A stretch of 6,469 bases of DNA from an uncultured Lachnospiraceae bacterium. GTDB taxonomy: Bacteria > Bacillota > Clostridia > Lachnospirales > Lachnospiraceae. Within the stretch, counting starts at the first letter, position 1, and every line of letters begins with the position of its first letter. Made by a program: the position numbers and the translations under genes. Shown piece after piece: positions 1 through 5,278 of this stretch. The stretch lies in NCBI GenBank assembly GCA_958402795.1, contig CATXUX010000068.1:1-6469 (forward strand). The letters are read 5' to 3'. Under the pieces are notes generated by a model. That model was given only the letters and a program-made list of their open reading frames with translations. It was not told the origin of the DNA and searched no databases.

Positions 1-127
1 CAGTTTCCCAGTTCACCCAGAGGTTAATCCCGTTTTTATCCATCGCCTGAAATTCCCCAGTCCCGAGAGTTGCGTATATCTCAAACCCACGTTCATAAAT
101 CAAATCCTTTGTTTCTTGTGTCGTCAT
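1..127 (-). CDS. Unknown small phage protein, 5' part only (runs off left edge)
   Basis: An open minus-strand frame starts with ATG at 127-125 and stays open to the window edge, giving at least 42 residues beginning MTTQETKDLIYERGFEIYAT and containing GTGEFQAMDKNG and WVNWE. The start is supported by an ATGA overlap: its ATG shares bases with the TGA (126-124) of the upstream 149-aa gene. A purine-rich GAGGTGAGG site lies about 10 nt upstream, inside that gene. I do not recognise the family. The visible part is mixed and charged, with aromatic residues that suggest a small alpha/beta fold, and no signal peptide or membrane segment. Its position after the candidate origin makes it an accessory early phage gene. 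The C-terminus, and therefore length and function, cannot be judged here. Confidence 0.7.
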   Translation of the reverse strand, partial: MTTQETKDLIYERGFEIYATLGTGEFQAMDKNGINLWVNWET

Positions 128-573
128 TTTTCTACTGCCTCACCTCGTTTCCCTTTTCGTTCTGCCTCCGATACGATTGCTACTAAAATGTCTTTTGCGA
201 ATTGTTTTTTCTGGTATTTCTGCAAAATTCTACTGGTTTCGCTAAGAAATTCTTCCCAGTCGTTTTCGTTCAATGATTCTACCGAGGAGTATTTCTTATA
301 CAATCTCCAACAGTCCCGAAAGAGGAACGCATTTTCATCAACAGTGTCTATCACATCAAGAGTGCTCTCCTCAGAAATATCGCTCTGCACCCTGGCTATC
401 ACCGGAGACCATGCCATCGCCAGATCCTGGCAGAATCCCACTTCATTCGCTTTATCTGCATATCTGCCAATAATATTGTCCACATCATCGTTATATCGGC
501 TCACGCTTCCGCTGACTGCGAATTTTTTGTATGCCTGCAAGAATGATTCATAAATATATACCACTTCACTCAT
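124..573 (-). CDS. Hypothetical alpha-helical phage protein, 149 aa
   Basis: The frame starts at ATG 573-571, six bases downstream of AAGGAG (580-585), with a second AAAGGAG just behind it (586-592). It is the first gene after the noncoding repeat region. The protein (MSEVVYIYESFLQAYKKFA...) is acidic and appears almost wholly helical, with a basic lysine-rich C-terminus (KRGEAVEK). It has no signal peptide, no transmembrane segment and no zinc-binding motif. A DEN/WEEFL-type helix around residues 95-115 and the run QKYQKKQFAKDILVAIVSEAERK near 118-140 look like amphipathic helices. I do not recognise a family and assign no function. It is preferred over the opposite-strand frame at 116-553 because it has a strong ribosome binding site and a 4-nt ATGA overlap with the next gene, whereas the opposite frame is Ser/Phe/Cys-rich and has no ribosome binding site. 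Confidence 0.8.
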   Translation of the reverse strand: MSEVVYIYESFLQAYKKFAVSGSVSRYNDDVDNIIGRYADKANEVGFCQDLAMAWSPVIARVQSDISEESTLDVIDTVDENAFLFRDCWRLYKKYSSVESLNENDWEEFLSETSRILQKYQKKQFAKDILVAIVSEAERKGKRGEAVEK

Positions 574-681
574 CGAATGCTCCTTCTCCTTTCGTAGTCA
601 CATTCAGTAACATTTTTATATTTTCTTTTGTAACCGGGCAATCCCTTGTATTTACTGGGTTTTTCGCCTTTTTCTCATCGC

Positions 682-705
682 GGTTACACGGTTACACAGT
701 TACAT
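682..705 (-). repeat. Three tandem 8-bp iterons (GGTTACAC type)
   Basis: Read on the plus strand, three 8-bp units follow each other without spacing: GGTTACAC (682-689), GGTTACAC (690-697) and AGTTACAT (698-705). The first two are identical. Their orientation is opposite to the other arrays in this gap. Units 682-697 form a perfect 16-bp inverted repeat with 780-795. The tight 8-bp phasing suggests binding by a multimeric protein, possibly the replication initiator. Confidence 0.85.
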
Positions 706-779
706 GAACTTTCTACGCGCGAGGAAAAATATTTATCATATCTATACACACACATTTTTTATATCCTATAGGGAATCCG

Positions 780-811
780 GTGTAACCGTGTAACCTTTGT
801 AACCTGTAACC
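780..811 (+). repeat. Four tandem GTAACC iterons
   Basis: Four copies of the hexamer GTAACC lie head to tail: GTGTAACC (780-787), GTGTAACC (788-795), TTTGTAACC (796-804) and TGTAACC (805-811). Spacing is therefore 8, 9 and 7 bp. The first two units are the exact reverse complement of the array at 682-697, leaving an 82-bp AT-rich spacer between the arms. This is the densest array in the gap. Confidence 0.85.
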
Positions 812-862
812 TTAAACGCAATCTTTTCGTTTCTTTCTACTTGCATACACACACTTTTTTCT

Positions 863-876
863 TTTTCTATAGAAAA
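863..876. repeat. Perfect 14-bp palindrome centred on CTATAG
   Basis: TTTTCTATAGAAAA is a perfect palindrome. The equivalent place in the other repeat copy holds an 8-bp palindrome CCTATAGG (765-772) with the same CTATAG centre but different arms. Palindromes with conserved centres suggest a dimeric DNA-binding site, or a cruciform in the melting region of the candidate origin. It is too AT-rich and short, and lacks a GC stem, to be an intrinsic terminator. Confidence 0.6.
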
Positions 877-880
877 TGCA

Positions 881-905
881 ATGTAACCGTGTGCCCTTTG
901 TAACC
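881..905 (+). repeat. Degenerate copy of the GTAACC iteron array
   Basis: ATGTAACC (881-888), a decayed GTGTGCCC (889-896) and TTTGTAACC (897-905) match the first three units of the 780-804 array at an exact 101-bp offset. The middle unit has lost the GTAACC core at two positions. It belongs to the second copy of the longer direct repeat. Confidence 0.8.
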
Positions 906-955
906 CATAGGTTGAAAGAATCTATTTTGTTTCTTTCCTTGCTTTTTGTCACACA

Positions 956-972
956 GTGTAACCGCCGGTAAC
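956..972 (+). repeat. Outlying iteron pair near the helicase stop
   Basis: GTGTAACC (956-963) is followed by a near match GGTAAC (967-972), and GTACCC appears at 979-984 just before the DUF927 stop codon. These look like decayed outer iterons extending the arrays right up to the helicase gene. A similar single TTTGTAACC lies on the far side at 627-635. Confidence 0.6.
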
Positions 973-985
973 TTTTTTGTACCCA

Positions 986-2869
986 TTAGCTGAACGGCAA
1001 TTCTTCCTGTTCAAATGACGGCACTTCCTCTTCACAGACGTCCACAGGCGTAAATCCGTCCTCATCCTCAAATTCATTCAGTTTGATCCATACTGCCCTG
1101 ACAGTCTTTCCATTTAGTTTTTTCGGCTTCGTCATATTCTTTCCATCTGTTGCTAAAAGCCTCTGCTGGTCCGCCCAGTGTAGGAACGTATTGTAAGAGA
1201 AATTTCCTTGTCGGCACAGCTCTTTCACTGCCTGCGGATACATAATGGCATATCCGTCGTTATCAATAATGCCCCACTGTTCAATATTGACAAGTGCGTT
1301 AAACTTCGTTGGATTCATTCGGATCTTGTCCAGAATGAACCTATAGCAGCGCTCATTCTCCGAGATTTCATCTTGGTCTACAAGGATTTTCTTTGCTTCT
1401 TCCAGATCTATATATTGTCCGTCCTGAAAGATACAGTCCGTGGCAATCCGGTCAGCCGTTATTAAAACAGACAACGCAATACTCTGCTTCTGCGCCTTTT
1501 CATCTCCATGAATTTCCGTCTGAATTCCCTGTTGCATTTTTCGGATCTCTTCGATTCCCATTGCCTTGACAGCTCTTATGAACTGCTTTCCGGCATAACC
1601 ATAATTATGCTTTAACAGATCCACGGTATATTGTGGATTCTGAAAAAGGTCCTTACCGCACTCAACCTCCAGCACACGGTTGATCGCTCCACCCTGAGAC
1701 ACATACGATGTCAATGGTCGTTCCCCGTTTGTAATGATCACATTTTCCCATCTGTTTTCACGGCGGATCCCCAATTCTTTGTTGGACCGGCTCTTTCCCT
1801 TTCCTGCGCACAAATCGTAGATGACACCCTCAAAATTATCCCGGATACGGGAGCTCGTCCTGCTCGTATCGTCCAGAATAACCGGAAGGCTGTTTAACAG
1901 ATCTGCCCGGACCTCCAATTGAACGTCCGTCGTTTTAAAATCACCGATATATTGCTTTTCCGCGGGATTCGCCCACACAGATGCCGCCAGCATTTCTCCG
2001 ACTGACTTTCCTCCCCCCGTCTCGCCCCACAAATCTACAATAAATGGAAGACACCCCAACGGTTTTATAAGCGCACTGGCGAATGACGCAGCAAGCAGCA
2101 TCTTTATTTCCATTCTGCCAGTTGTCCGGAGTTGCCGGACATGGTTCAGCCACTCCATTTTGCTGCCGTGCGCGCCCACGCTCTCGTACACTTCCTTAAA
2201 TTGCATGTCCCCGTCAAATGCGATCTCACTGTCATATGGCAGAAAACTGTCACCGATCCATCCTAACTTTGAACTCGACTTCTGTACCGGAATGTCGTCA
2301 TCATTCAGATTTTCCACATCCGATAGGTATTTGACCAGAAGACGCGCATTTTCCGATGTAACCGCCACGCCGAGCTTGGACAACGTCACGATTTTATTCG
2401 AAGACGCAATCAAATCCTTTGGAACCGTGATTTCTTTCCATGTATGGTTACGCTTAAATGCCAGCCTTACCTGCTCCTCTCCCGTCTCCAGATTCCGTAA
2501 TCGCTTTACTGGCAGAATAGGGTGGTAGCAGACAACAACTTCGTTGGTGTAATCTTTATTAAATGTTCTAATCCCGTCTTCTGATGCGATCCACGATCCA
2601 CATTTCATCGCGTCATATTTACCATCGAAATTCGTCCAGTTTTCCAGAAGAGTGTTATCCTTTTTCTTTTTTTCCGCAGTAGCTTTGCCGACTTTTCCAT
2701 AAGCCTTTGCCATCGTATCAAATTTCGTCTTAACCCCAAGCTCTTTCGCTCTATCCTGACAAGAAAGGAGCATACGTGCCTTTTCAATTTCATCTTCCTG
2801 GTCGAAGATTTCCACAAAAACTTCTTCCGACAGGATTCCGTCCTTGTCGTATTCTATAAGTGGTTTCAT
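986..2869 (-). CDS. DUF927-family AAA+/helicase-like phage replication protein
   Basis: This 627-aa protein is probably the ATP-driven replicative helicase or initiator of the phage. A Walker A motif GETGGGKS lies at residues 282-289, a Walker B-like LPVILDDTS at 328-336 (acidic pair D333/D334), a sensor-1-like VIITNGE at 377-383 (N381), and a possible arginine finger in INRVLEV (R398). The region from about 90 to 400 fits the DUF927 family. The N-terminal 70 residues are charged and helical. Residues about 500-600 resemble a winged-helix segment, ending in the basic stretch KNMTKPKKLNGKTVRAVWIKL. The extreme C-terminus is acidic and ends EQEELPFS, close to an SSB tail. The start at 2869 overlaps the CHC2 gene stop as ATGA, with a GGAGGAG site about 11 nt upstream. 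Its gene abuts the iteron region, as expected if it acts there. No primase polymerase domain was seen. Family is seen directly; initiator role is inferred. Confidence 0.88.
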   Translation of the reverse strand: MKPLIEYDKDGILSEEVFVEIFDQEDEIEKARMLLSCQDRAKELGVKTKFDTMAKAYGKVGKATAEKKKKDNTLLENWTNFDGKYDAMKCGSWIASEDGIRTFNKDYTNEVVVCYHPILPVKRLRNLETGEEQVRLAFKRNHTWKEITVPKDLIASSNKIVTLSKLGVAVTSENARLLVKYLSDVENLNDDDIPVQKSSSKLGWIGDSFLPYDSEIAFDGDMQFKEVYESVGAHGSKMEWLNHVRQLRTTGRMEIKMLLAASFASALIKPLGCLPFIVDLWGETGGGKSVGEMLAASVWANPAEKQYIGDFKTTDVQLEVRADLLNSLPVILDDTSRTSSRIRDNFEGVIYDLCAGKGKSRSNKELGIRRENRWENVIITNGERPLTSYVSQGGAINRVLEVECGKDLFQNPQYTVDLLKHNYGYAGKQFIRAVKAMGIEEIRKMQQGIQTEIHGDEKAQKQSIALSVLITADRIATDCIFQDGQYIDLEEAKKILVDQDEISENERCYRFILDKIRMNPTKFNALVNIEQWGIIDNDGYAIMYPQAVKELCRQGNFSYNTFLHWADQQRLLATDGKNMTKPKKLNGKTVRAVWIKLNEFEDEDGFTPVDVCEEEVPSFEQEELPFS

Positions 2870-3357
2870 ATCATTTTGGACTCCTCCCCGTCTAATAATT
2901 CTTGCAGATACAACTGGTACTGCAGTTTGTTATAGCATTCTGTCCATGCGTCGGAGAACGGTTCTGACTGCCGATGCCAGCGCTGATAGATACTGATCAA
3001 CATATTGTTTAACTTGCGCTGTCTGTGAAGATTCGCCGCTTTCTTTTCGCGCATAATCTGCCTTTTCTGCGCTTTATAAACAGCAAGTTTCGTCTCATAT
3101 GTAGGCTCCTCGTACGTCCCGCCAAGAGACTGGAACGCTTCTTTAAACGTCACATTGTCCAACCGCATAATAAATGTGAAAATATCTCCATGTGCGCCGC
3201 ACCCAAAGCAGTGAAAATCCCTGTCGTAGATCTTCATTGACGCAGTTTTCTCCTTGTGAAATGGACAACAAACAAAGCCTGCCTTATTGGGATGAAGTCC
3301 ATAGCGTCCGGCAATCTCACGCATAGAATACGTATTCACGATTTCTTCTTTGGTCAT
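2866..3357 (-). CDS. Stand-alone CHC2 zinc-finger (DnaG-type primase N-domain) protein
   Basis: From ATG 3357 the protein has 163 residues. The N-terminal 80 residues match the zinc-binding domain of DnaG-type primases: CPFHKEKTASMKI at 31-43, then FHCFGCGAHGDIFTF at 48-62. The likely zinc ligands are C31, H34, C50 and C53. In DnaG this domain recognises the template sequence for primer start. The rest (about 85-163) is a basic, helical tail with no TOPRIM or polymerase domain, so it is far shorter than DnaG (about 600 aa). I chose ATG 3357 because its ATGA overlaps the nuclease stop (3356-3354) and GAGAGG (3364-3369) sits 6 nt upstream. A longer frame from 3426 would add 23 unlike residues. 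It probably works with the DUF927 ATPase encoded 4 nt overlapping downstream. The source of primer synthesis is unclear, perhaps host DnaG. Confidence 0.9.
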   Translation of the reverse strand: MTKEEIVNTYSMREIAGRYGLHPNKAGFVCCPFHKEKTASMKIYDRDFHCFGCGAHGDIFTFIMRLDNVTFKEAFQSLGGTYEEPTYETKLAVYKAQKRQIMREKKAANLHRQRKLNNMLISIYQRWHRQSEPFSDAWTECYNKLQYQLYLQELLDGEESKMI

Positions 3358-3854
3358 GCATCGCCTCTCAGTATCCGGATGATTTCTTTTCCGGTATCTT
3401 TTTTCTCGCAGAACATAAAGCGACAACCATATTTCCGTTCCTGTGTTTTCAGAATTTTAAACAAAGTCTCACCCTGCATAGCCTTCGTCTCAATATCCTC
3501 CCATTTCCCGGTATCGTTATTTCGAACACGTTTCCAACGCCTGGGATTCTCCCACCAGATTACATCTTCCAGCTTGTGGATATCTTTTCCATGCTCGACC
3601 AGGATGATCAGCTTGATATCATTTTCCTGCGCAAGCAACAGTTCACGCCGAAATCGTTCATGATCGCTGCAGACGTTCGCGCACAACTCTGAAAGATTCT
3701 GTTTTCGGTCAATGATTAACCGGGGATTATCGTAATTCATATAATCCCCGACCATCAGTTTCGATACCGGATGTTTTACTCCCTGCCGGTCGAATTCCGC
3801 CACGATCTTCTTGATCGCCCGAGCCTTTTCCCGGCTGTCAATCTGTATGATCAA
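3354..3854 (-). CDS. ERCC4-domain (XPF-like) nuclease
   Basis: This 166-aa protein has the ERCC4 nuclease fold of the XPF/Mus81 family, which cuts branched or flapped DNA. Visible motifs are IDSREK (residues 5-10: D6, R8, E9), VGDY (35-38: D37) and LIIDRKQNLSEL (46-57: D49, R50, K51), followed by HERFRREL (65-72). The family signature ERK appears here as DRK, so the acidic position is kept but changed. It is a minimal, single-domain version without the helix-hairpin-helix part of eukaryotic relatives. Start is TTG (3854-3852), since AGGAGG (3863-3868) lies 8 nt upstream and overlaps the SSB stop codon; no ATG fits before the IDSRE motif. The gene follows SSB by 12 nt and overlaps the CHC2 gene by 4 nt. 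Resolving or trimming recombination intermediates made by ERF and SSB is a reasonable inferred role. Confidence 0.87.
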   Translation of the reverse strand: MIIQIDSREKARAIKKIVAEFDRQGVKHPVSKLMVGDYMNYDNPRLIIDRKQNLSELCANVCSDHERFRRELLLAQENDIKLIILVEHGKDIHKLEDVIWWENPRRWKRVRNNDTGKWEDIETKAMQGETLFKILKTQERKYGCRFMFCEKKDTGKEIIRILRGDA

Positions 3855-3862
3855 TTTACTTG

Positions 3863-3868
3863 CCTCCT
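3863..3868 (-). promoter_or_regulatory. SD site that fixes the nuclease TTG start
   Basis: The minus strand reads TTTTAGGAGGCAAG: AGGAGG overlaps the last two bases of the SSB TAG stop (3869-3867) and lies 8 nt before TTG 3854. This supports a non-ATG start and re-initiation after SSB translation ends. Confidence 0.8.
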
Positions 3869-4286
3869 AAAACGGAAGTTCGTCATCGTCAATACCTTCA
3901 GGAATACTCATAAAACCGTCTCCCGGGCTTTCATGTTCCGCATTCTCTGCCCGGCTCTTCCCGCCAGAGGCGGCTTTACTTTCCGCGAATCCGCAATTTT
4001 CGACTACGACCTCCGTTGTGTAAACCGTGTCCCCGTCCTGATTCTTATATGATCCGGTCTGGATCCGTCCATTTACCTCGATCTTCATGCCCTGAGAAAA
4101 ATACTTTTCAATAAACTCTGCCGTTTTCCCGAACGCTACACAACGGATAAAATCCGCTGTCGGTCCATCTTCCTGTTTATATCTGCGATCTACAGCCACA
4201 GTAAACCGCGCAATGGAAAGTCCGCCATCTGTATACCGGACATCCGGATCCCTCGTAAATCGTCCCGTCAAAGCCACACTATTCAT
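3867..4286 (-). CDS. ssb: Single-stranded DNA-binding protein (SSB)
   Basis: From ATG 4286 the protein has 139 residues and follows the bacterial SSB pattern. An N-terminal OB fold spans about residues 1-105 (MNSVALTGRFTRDPDVRYT, then DFIRCVAFGKTAEFIEKYFSQG and IEVNGRIQTGSY). A flexible Gly/Ser/Glu linker follows, and the acidic tail ends IDDDELPF, which in SSBs recruits partner enzymes. It coats ssDNA during phage replication and recombination. Aromatic and hydrophobic positions in the OB fold look intact, so it should be functional. The start was moved from GTG 4295 to ATG 4286 because the GTG lies inside the AGGAGG site (4295-4300), which is 8 nt upstream of the ATG. It overlaps the ERF gene by 8 nt (ATGAATAG), which suggests coupled synthesis with the annealing protein. 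Phage copies next to ERF or RecT are common. Confidence 0.95.
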   Translation of the reverse strand: MNSVALTGRFTRDPDVRYTDGGLSIARFTVAVDRRYKQEDGPTADFIRCVAFGKTAEFIEKYFSQGMKIEVNGRIQTGSYKNQDGDTVYTTEVVVENCGFAESKAASGGKSRAENAEHESPGDGFMSIPEGIDDDELPF

Positions 4287-5070
4287 CTTTCGCACCTCCT
4301 TTGGCCAGACGCGTCAGTTCAAACTTTTTCATAAGCAGCTTAAATTCCTGCACAGTCAGATCTTCCATAGTTTTCGCCTTGACTGTCCGCATTTTAAGTA
4401 TCTGCTCATCCGTGACACCCAATTCCTCCTGCTCTTTCCGGATAGTATTAAGCATAGCCTGCGTGATTTTCTTTGTGGCGTCGTCCTCTCCGGAATTTTG
4501 TTCATCAGGAACTTTCTTGCCAGATTTTTCTTTTTCCTGCGTTTCTGCGGCACTTCCGTTCTGCCCCGCAGCGACTGACTTGCTCCGCGCATTCTTCGGT
4601 TTTTCCATCTCTTCTTCTGGAGATTCCCGATCCGGATCGTCCATTTCTTCTGTTGGAATGCAGAATACCTGGAAGCAGGCATATTTATATCCCACTGCCA
4701 TTGCTTTGTTCGTCGCCTTGTCTCCGGTATCCATTCCCTCGCCGATTATTTCACATTCGACACTGGAACCGTCCTCTGCATAAAATATATATTTAATCCT
4801 GCAGACAACGTGTGTCATATTCGCACCTTTCTGCGTTTTCCCGACAATCTCTCTGGTTTCCTCCAAAATACGAGGGACGATGAACACCTTATTTTTTGCG
4901 AGAGCTGGATTAAGAACAGTATAAACATCATCGATGCTCCGAAACTTATACCCCTGCTGCTTATTCGTTTTGTCCTTTTTGACGGCACTAATATCCGCAA
5001 TTACTCCGGCAATTGACCTGTAAATAGCCGGCACCACCTGTTGAGCAGCTGCATTTTTCGCTTCATTCAT
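4279..5070 (-). CDS. ERF-family single-strand annealing recombinase
   Basis: This 263-aa protein belongs to the ERF family (P22 Erf type), which anneals complementary ssDNA for phage recombination and genome circularisation. The N-terminal core (about 12-140) shows YKFRSIDDVYTVLNPAL (41-57) and the family signature GDKATNKAMAVGYKYA (116-131), followed by CFQVFCIPTEE. A low-complexity charged linker (about 142-198, rich in Glu, Lys, Ser, Pro) joins a C-terminal helical domain (about 200-252, ITQAMLNTIRKEQEELGV...) of the kind often attached to phage annealing proteins. Length is usual for the family. The start at ATG 5070 has GGAGG 9 nt upstream and overlaps the preceding gene stop by 8 nt (ATGAATGA). 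With SSB directly downstream and the ERCC4 nuclease after that, it makes a compact recombination set. No 5'-3' exonuclease partner of the lambda-Exo type was seen in this window. Confidence 0.92.
   Translation of the reverse strand: MNEAKNAAAQQVVPAIYRSIAGVIADISAVKKDKTNKQQGYKFRSIDDVYTVLNPALAKNKVFIVPRILEETREIVGKTQKGANMTHVVCRIKYIFYAEDGSSVECEIIGEGMDTGDKATNKAMAVGYKYACFQVFCIPTEEMDDPDRESPEEEMEKPKNARSKSVAAGQNGSAAETQEKEKSGKKVPDEQNSGEDDATKKITQAMLNTIRKEQEELGVTDEQILKMRTVKAKTMEDLTVQEFKLLMKKFELTRLAKGGAKDE
4295..4300 (-). promoter_or_regulatory. SD site that decides the ssb start
   Basis: AGGAGG lies inside the ERF coding end, 8 nt upstream of ATG 4286. A GTG in the same frame (4295-4293) overlaps this SD itself and so is very unlikely to be the start. 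Confidence 0.8.
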
Positions 5071-5278
5071 GTCCGCAATCCTCCTCGTCGTACGTGATCT
5101 TATCGGCAGCCTGCAAAACTATCATTGAGATGACCGCTGACATAGACAAACCGGACTGATAACAAATATCTATGGCCGCATTAAATGCATCTGGCAATAT
5201 CCTGACAACCTGCGAATCCACCACATATTCTCTCTTTTTTCTCGCCGTAGGAATATGTATCATTCCATCGTTCATCAT
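5063..5278 (-). CDS. Small ribbon-helix-helix-like protein, 71 aa
   Basis: This short protein starts MMNDGMIHIPTARKKREYVV, with a basic N-terminal stretch (ARKKRE, 12-17). It then shows a pattern like the RHH/CopG DNA-binding fold: a short strand VVRIL (24-28), a helix PDAFNAAIDICYQSG (29-43), a turn at GLS, and a second helix MSAVISMIVLQAADKI (46-61). The tail is acidic. The RHH match is by pattern only and could be wrong; a small adaptor protein is the main alternative. The start codon 5278 overlaps the DUF1351 stop as ATGA, with GGAGG 5 nt upstream; the second ATG, 3 nt later, would give better SD spacing (8 nt). If it binds DNA it may be an early regulator or an accessory factor for recombination or replication. 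The 8-nt overlap with ERF shows it is co-made with that protein. Confidence 0.8.
   Translation of the reverse strand: MMNDGMIHIPTARKKREYVVDSQVVRILPDAFNAAIDICYQSGLSMSAVISMIVLQAADKITYDEEDCGHE

Larger units (their letters stand above)
744..937 (+). repeat. Two-copy degenerate direct repeat, period 101 bp
   Basis: Copy A (about 744-837) and copy B (about 845-937) share, in the same order, ATACACACAC (744/845), a T-rich tract, CTATAG (766/867), TGTAACCGTG (781/882), TTTGTAACC (796/897) and GTTTCTTTC (829/929). The offset is exactly 101 bp until the last element, where it is 100, so one base was gained or lost. Positions between the shared blocks have diverged, so the blocks look selectively kept. 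This suggests duplication of a functional protein-binding unit rather than random repeat growth. Confidence 0.8.
574..985. other. Candidate phage replication origin: noncoding iteron-rich gap
   Basis: This 412-bp gap lies between the stop of the DUF927 helicase gene and the SD of the 149-aa gene, in a window that is otherwise almost gap-free. It holds about ten GTAACC or GGTTAC elements: 627-635, 682-705, 780-811, 881-905 and 956-972. They occur in both orientations, with AT-rich stretches (about 723-770 and 850-880) and alternating CA/TG tracts. Phage and satellite origins often lie next to the replication protein gene and consist of short iterons flanking an easily melted AT-rich segment, which fits this layout. 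No gene was found: three minus-strand micro-frames of 13-26 codons lack ribosome binding sites. Weak promoter-like boxes for the 149-aa gene (TTGCCC at 641-636, TATAAA at 620-615, spacing only 15) are too poor to call. The origin role is inferred from position and repeat structure. A dense operator region is the main alternative. Confidence 0.55.

Noticed and set aside
116..553. Plus-strand open frame of 145 codons
   Set aside because: It is antisense to the 149-aa gene, rich in Ser/Phe/Cys, lacks a ribosome binding site, and does not fit the all-minus operon.
636..785. Promoters for the 149-aa gene (TTGCCC/TATAAA at 641-615; TTACAC/TATAAA at 785-758)
   Set aside because: The first has 15-bp spacing and a weak -35; the second has good spacing (16) but a -35 matching only two consensus bases, made of iteron sequence. 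Not strong enough to annotate.
684..908. Minus-strand micro-frames in the repeat region (starts 755, 846 and 908; 23, 26 and 13 aa), two of which share a GYKG(Y/H)TVT peptide
   Set aside because: The shared peptide simply translates the GGTTAC iterons. None has an SD site, and start codons arise from repeat bases. Treated as by-products of the repeats.
744..937. CRISPR-like repeat array
   Set aside because: There are only two degenerate copies, and similarity runs through most of the unit instead of repeat plus unique spacer; no cas genes.
956..985. Rho-independent terminator after the helicase gene
   Set aside because: GTAACCGCCGGTAAC followed by T's resembles one on the plus strand only, with a stem of about 3 bp. 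On the transcribed minus strand no stable GC stem with a T tract was found.
3358..3426. Longer N-terminus for the CHC2 protein
   Set aside because: The added 23 residues read through the nuclease C-terminal coding sequence, do not resemble CHC2 proteins, and ignore the SD plus ATGA start at 3357.
4301..4783. Plus-strand open frame of 160 codons opposite the ERF gene
   Set aside because: Its composition is Ser/Cys/Phe-rich, as expected from the complement of a Glu/Lys-rich linker; no SD; ERF is well supported on the other strand.
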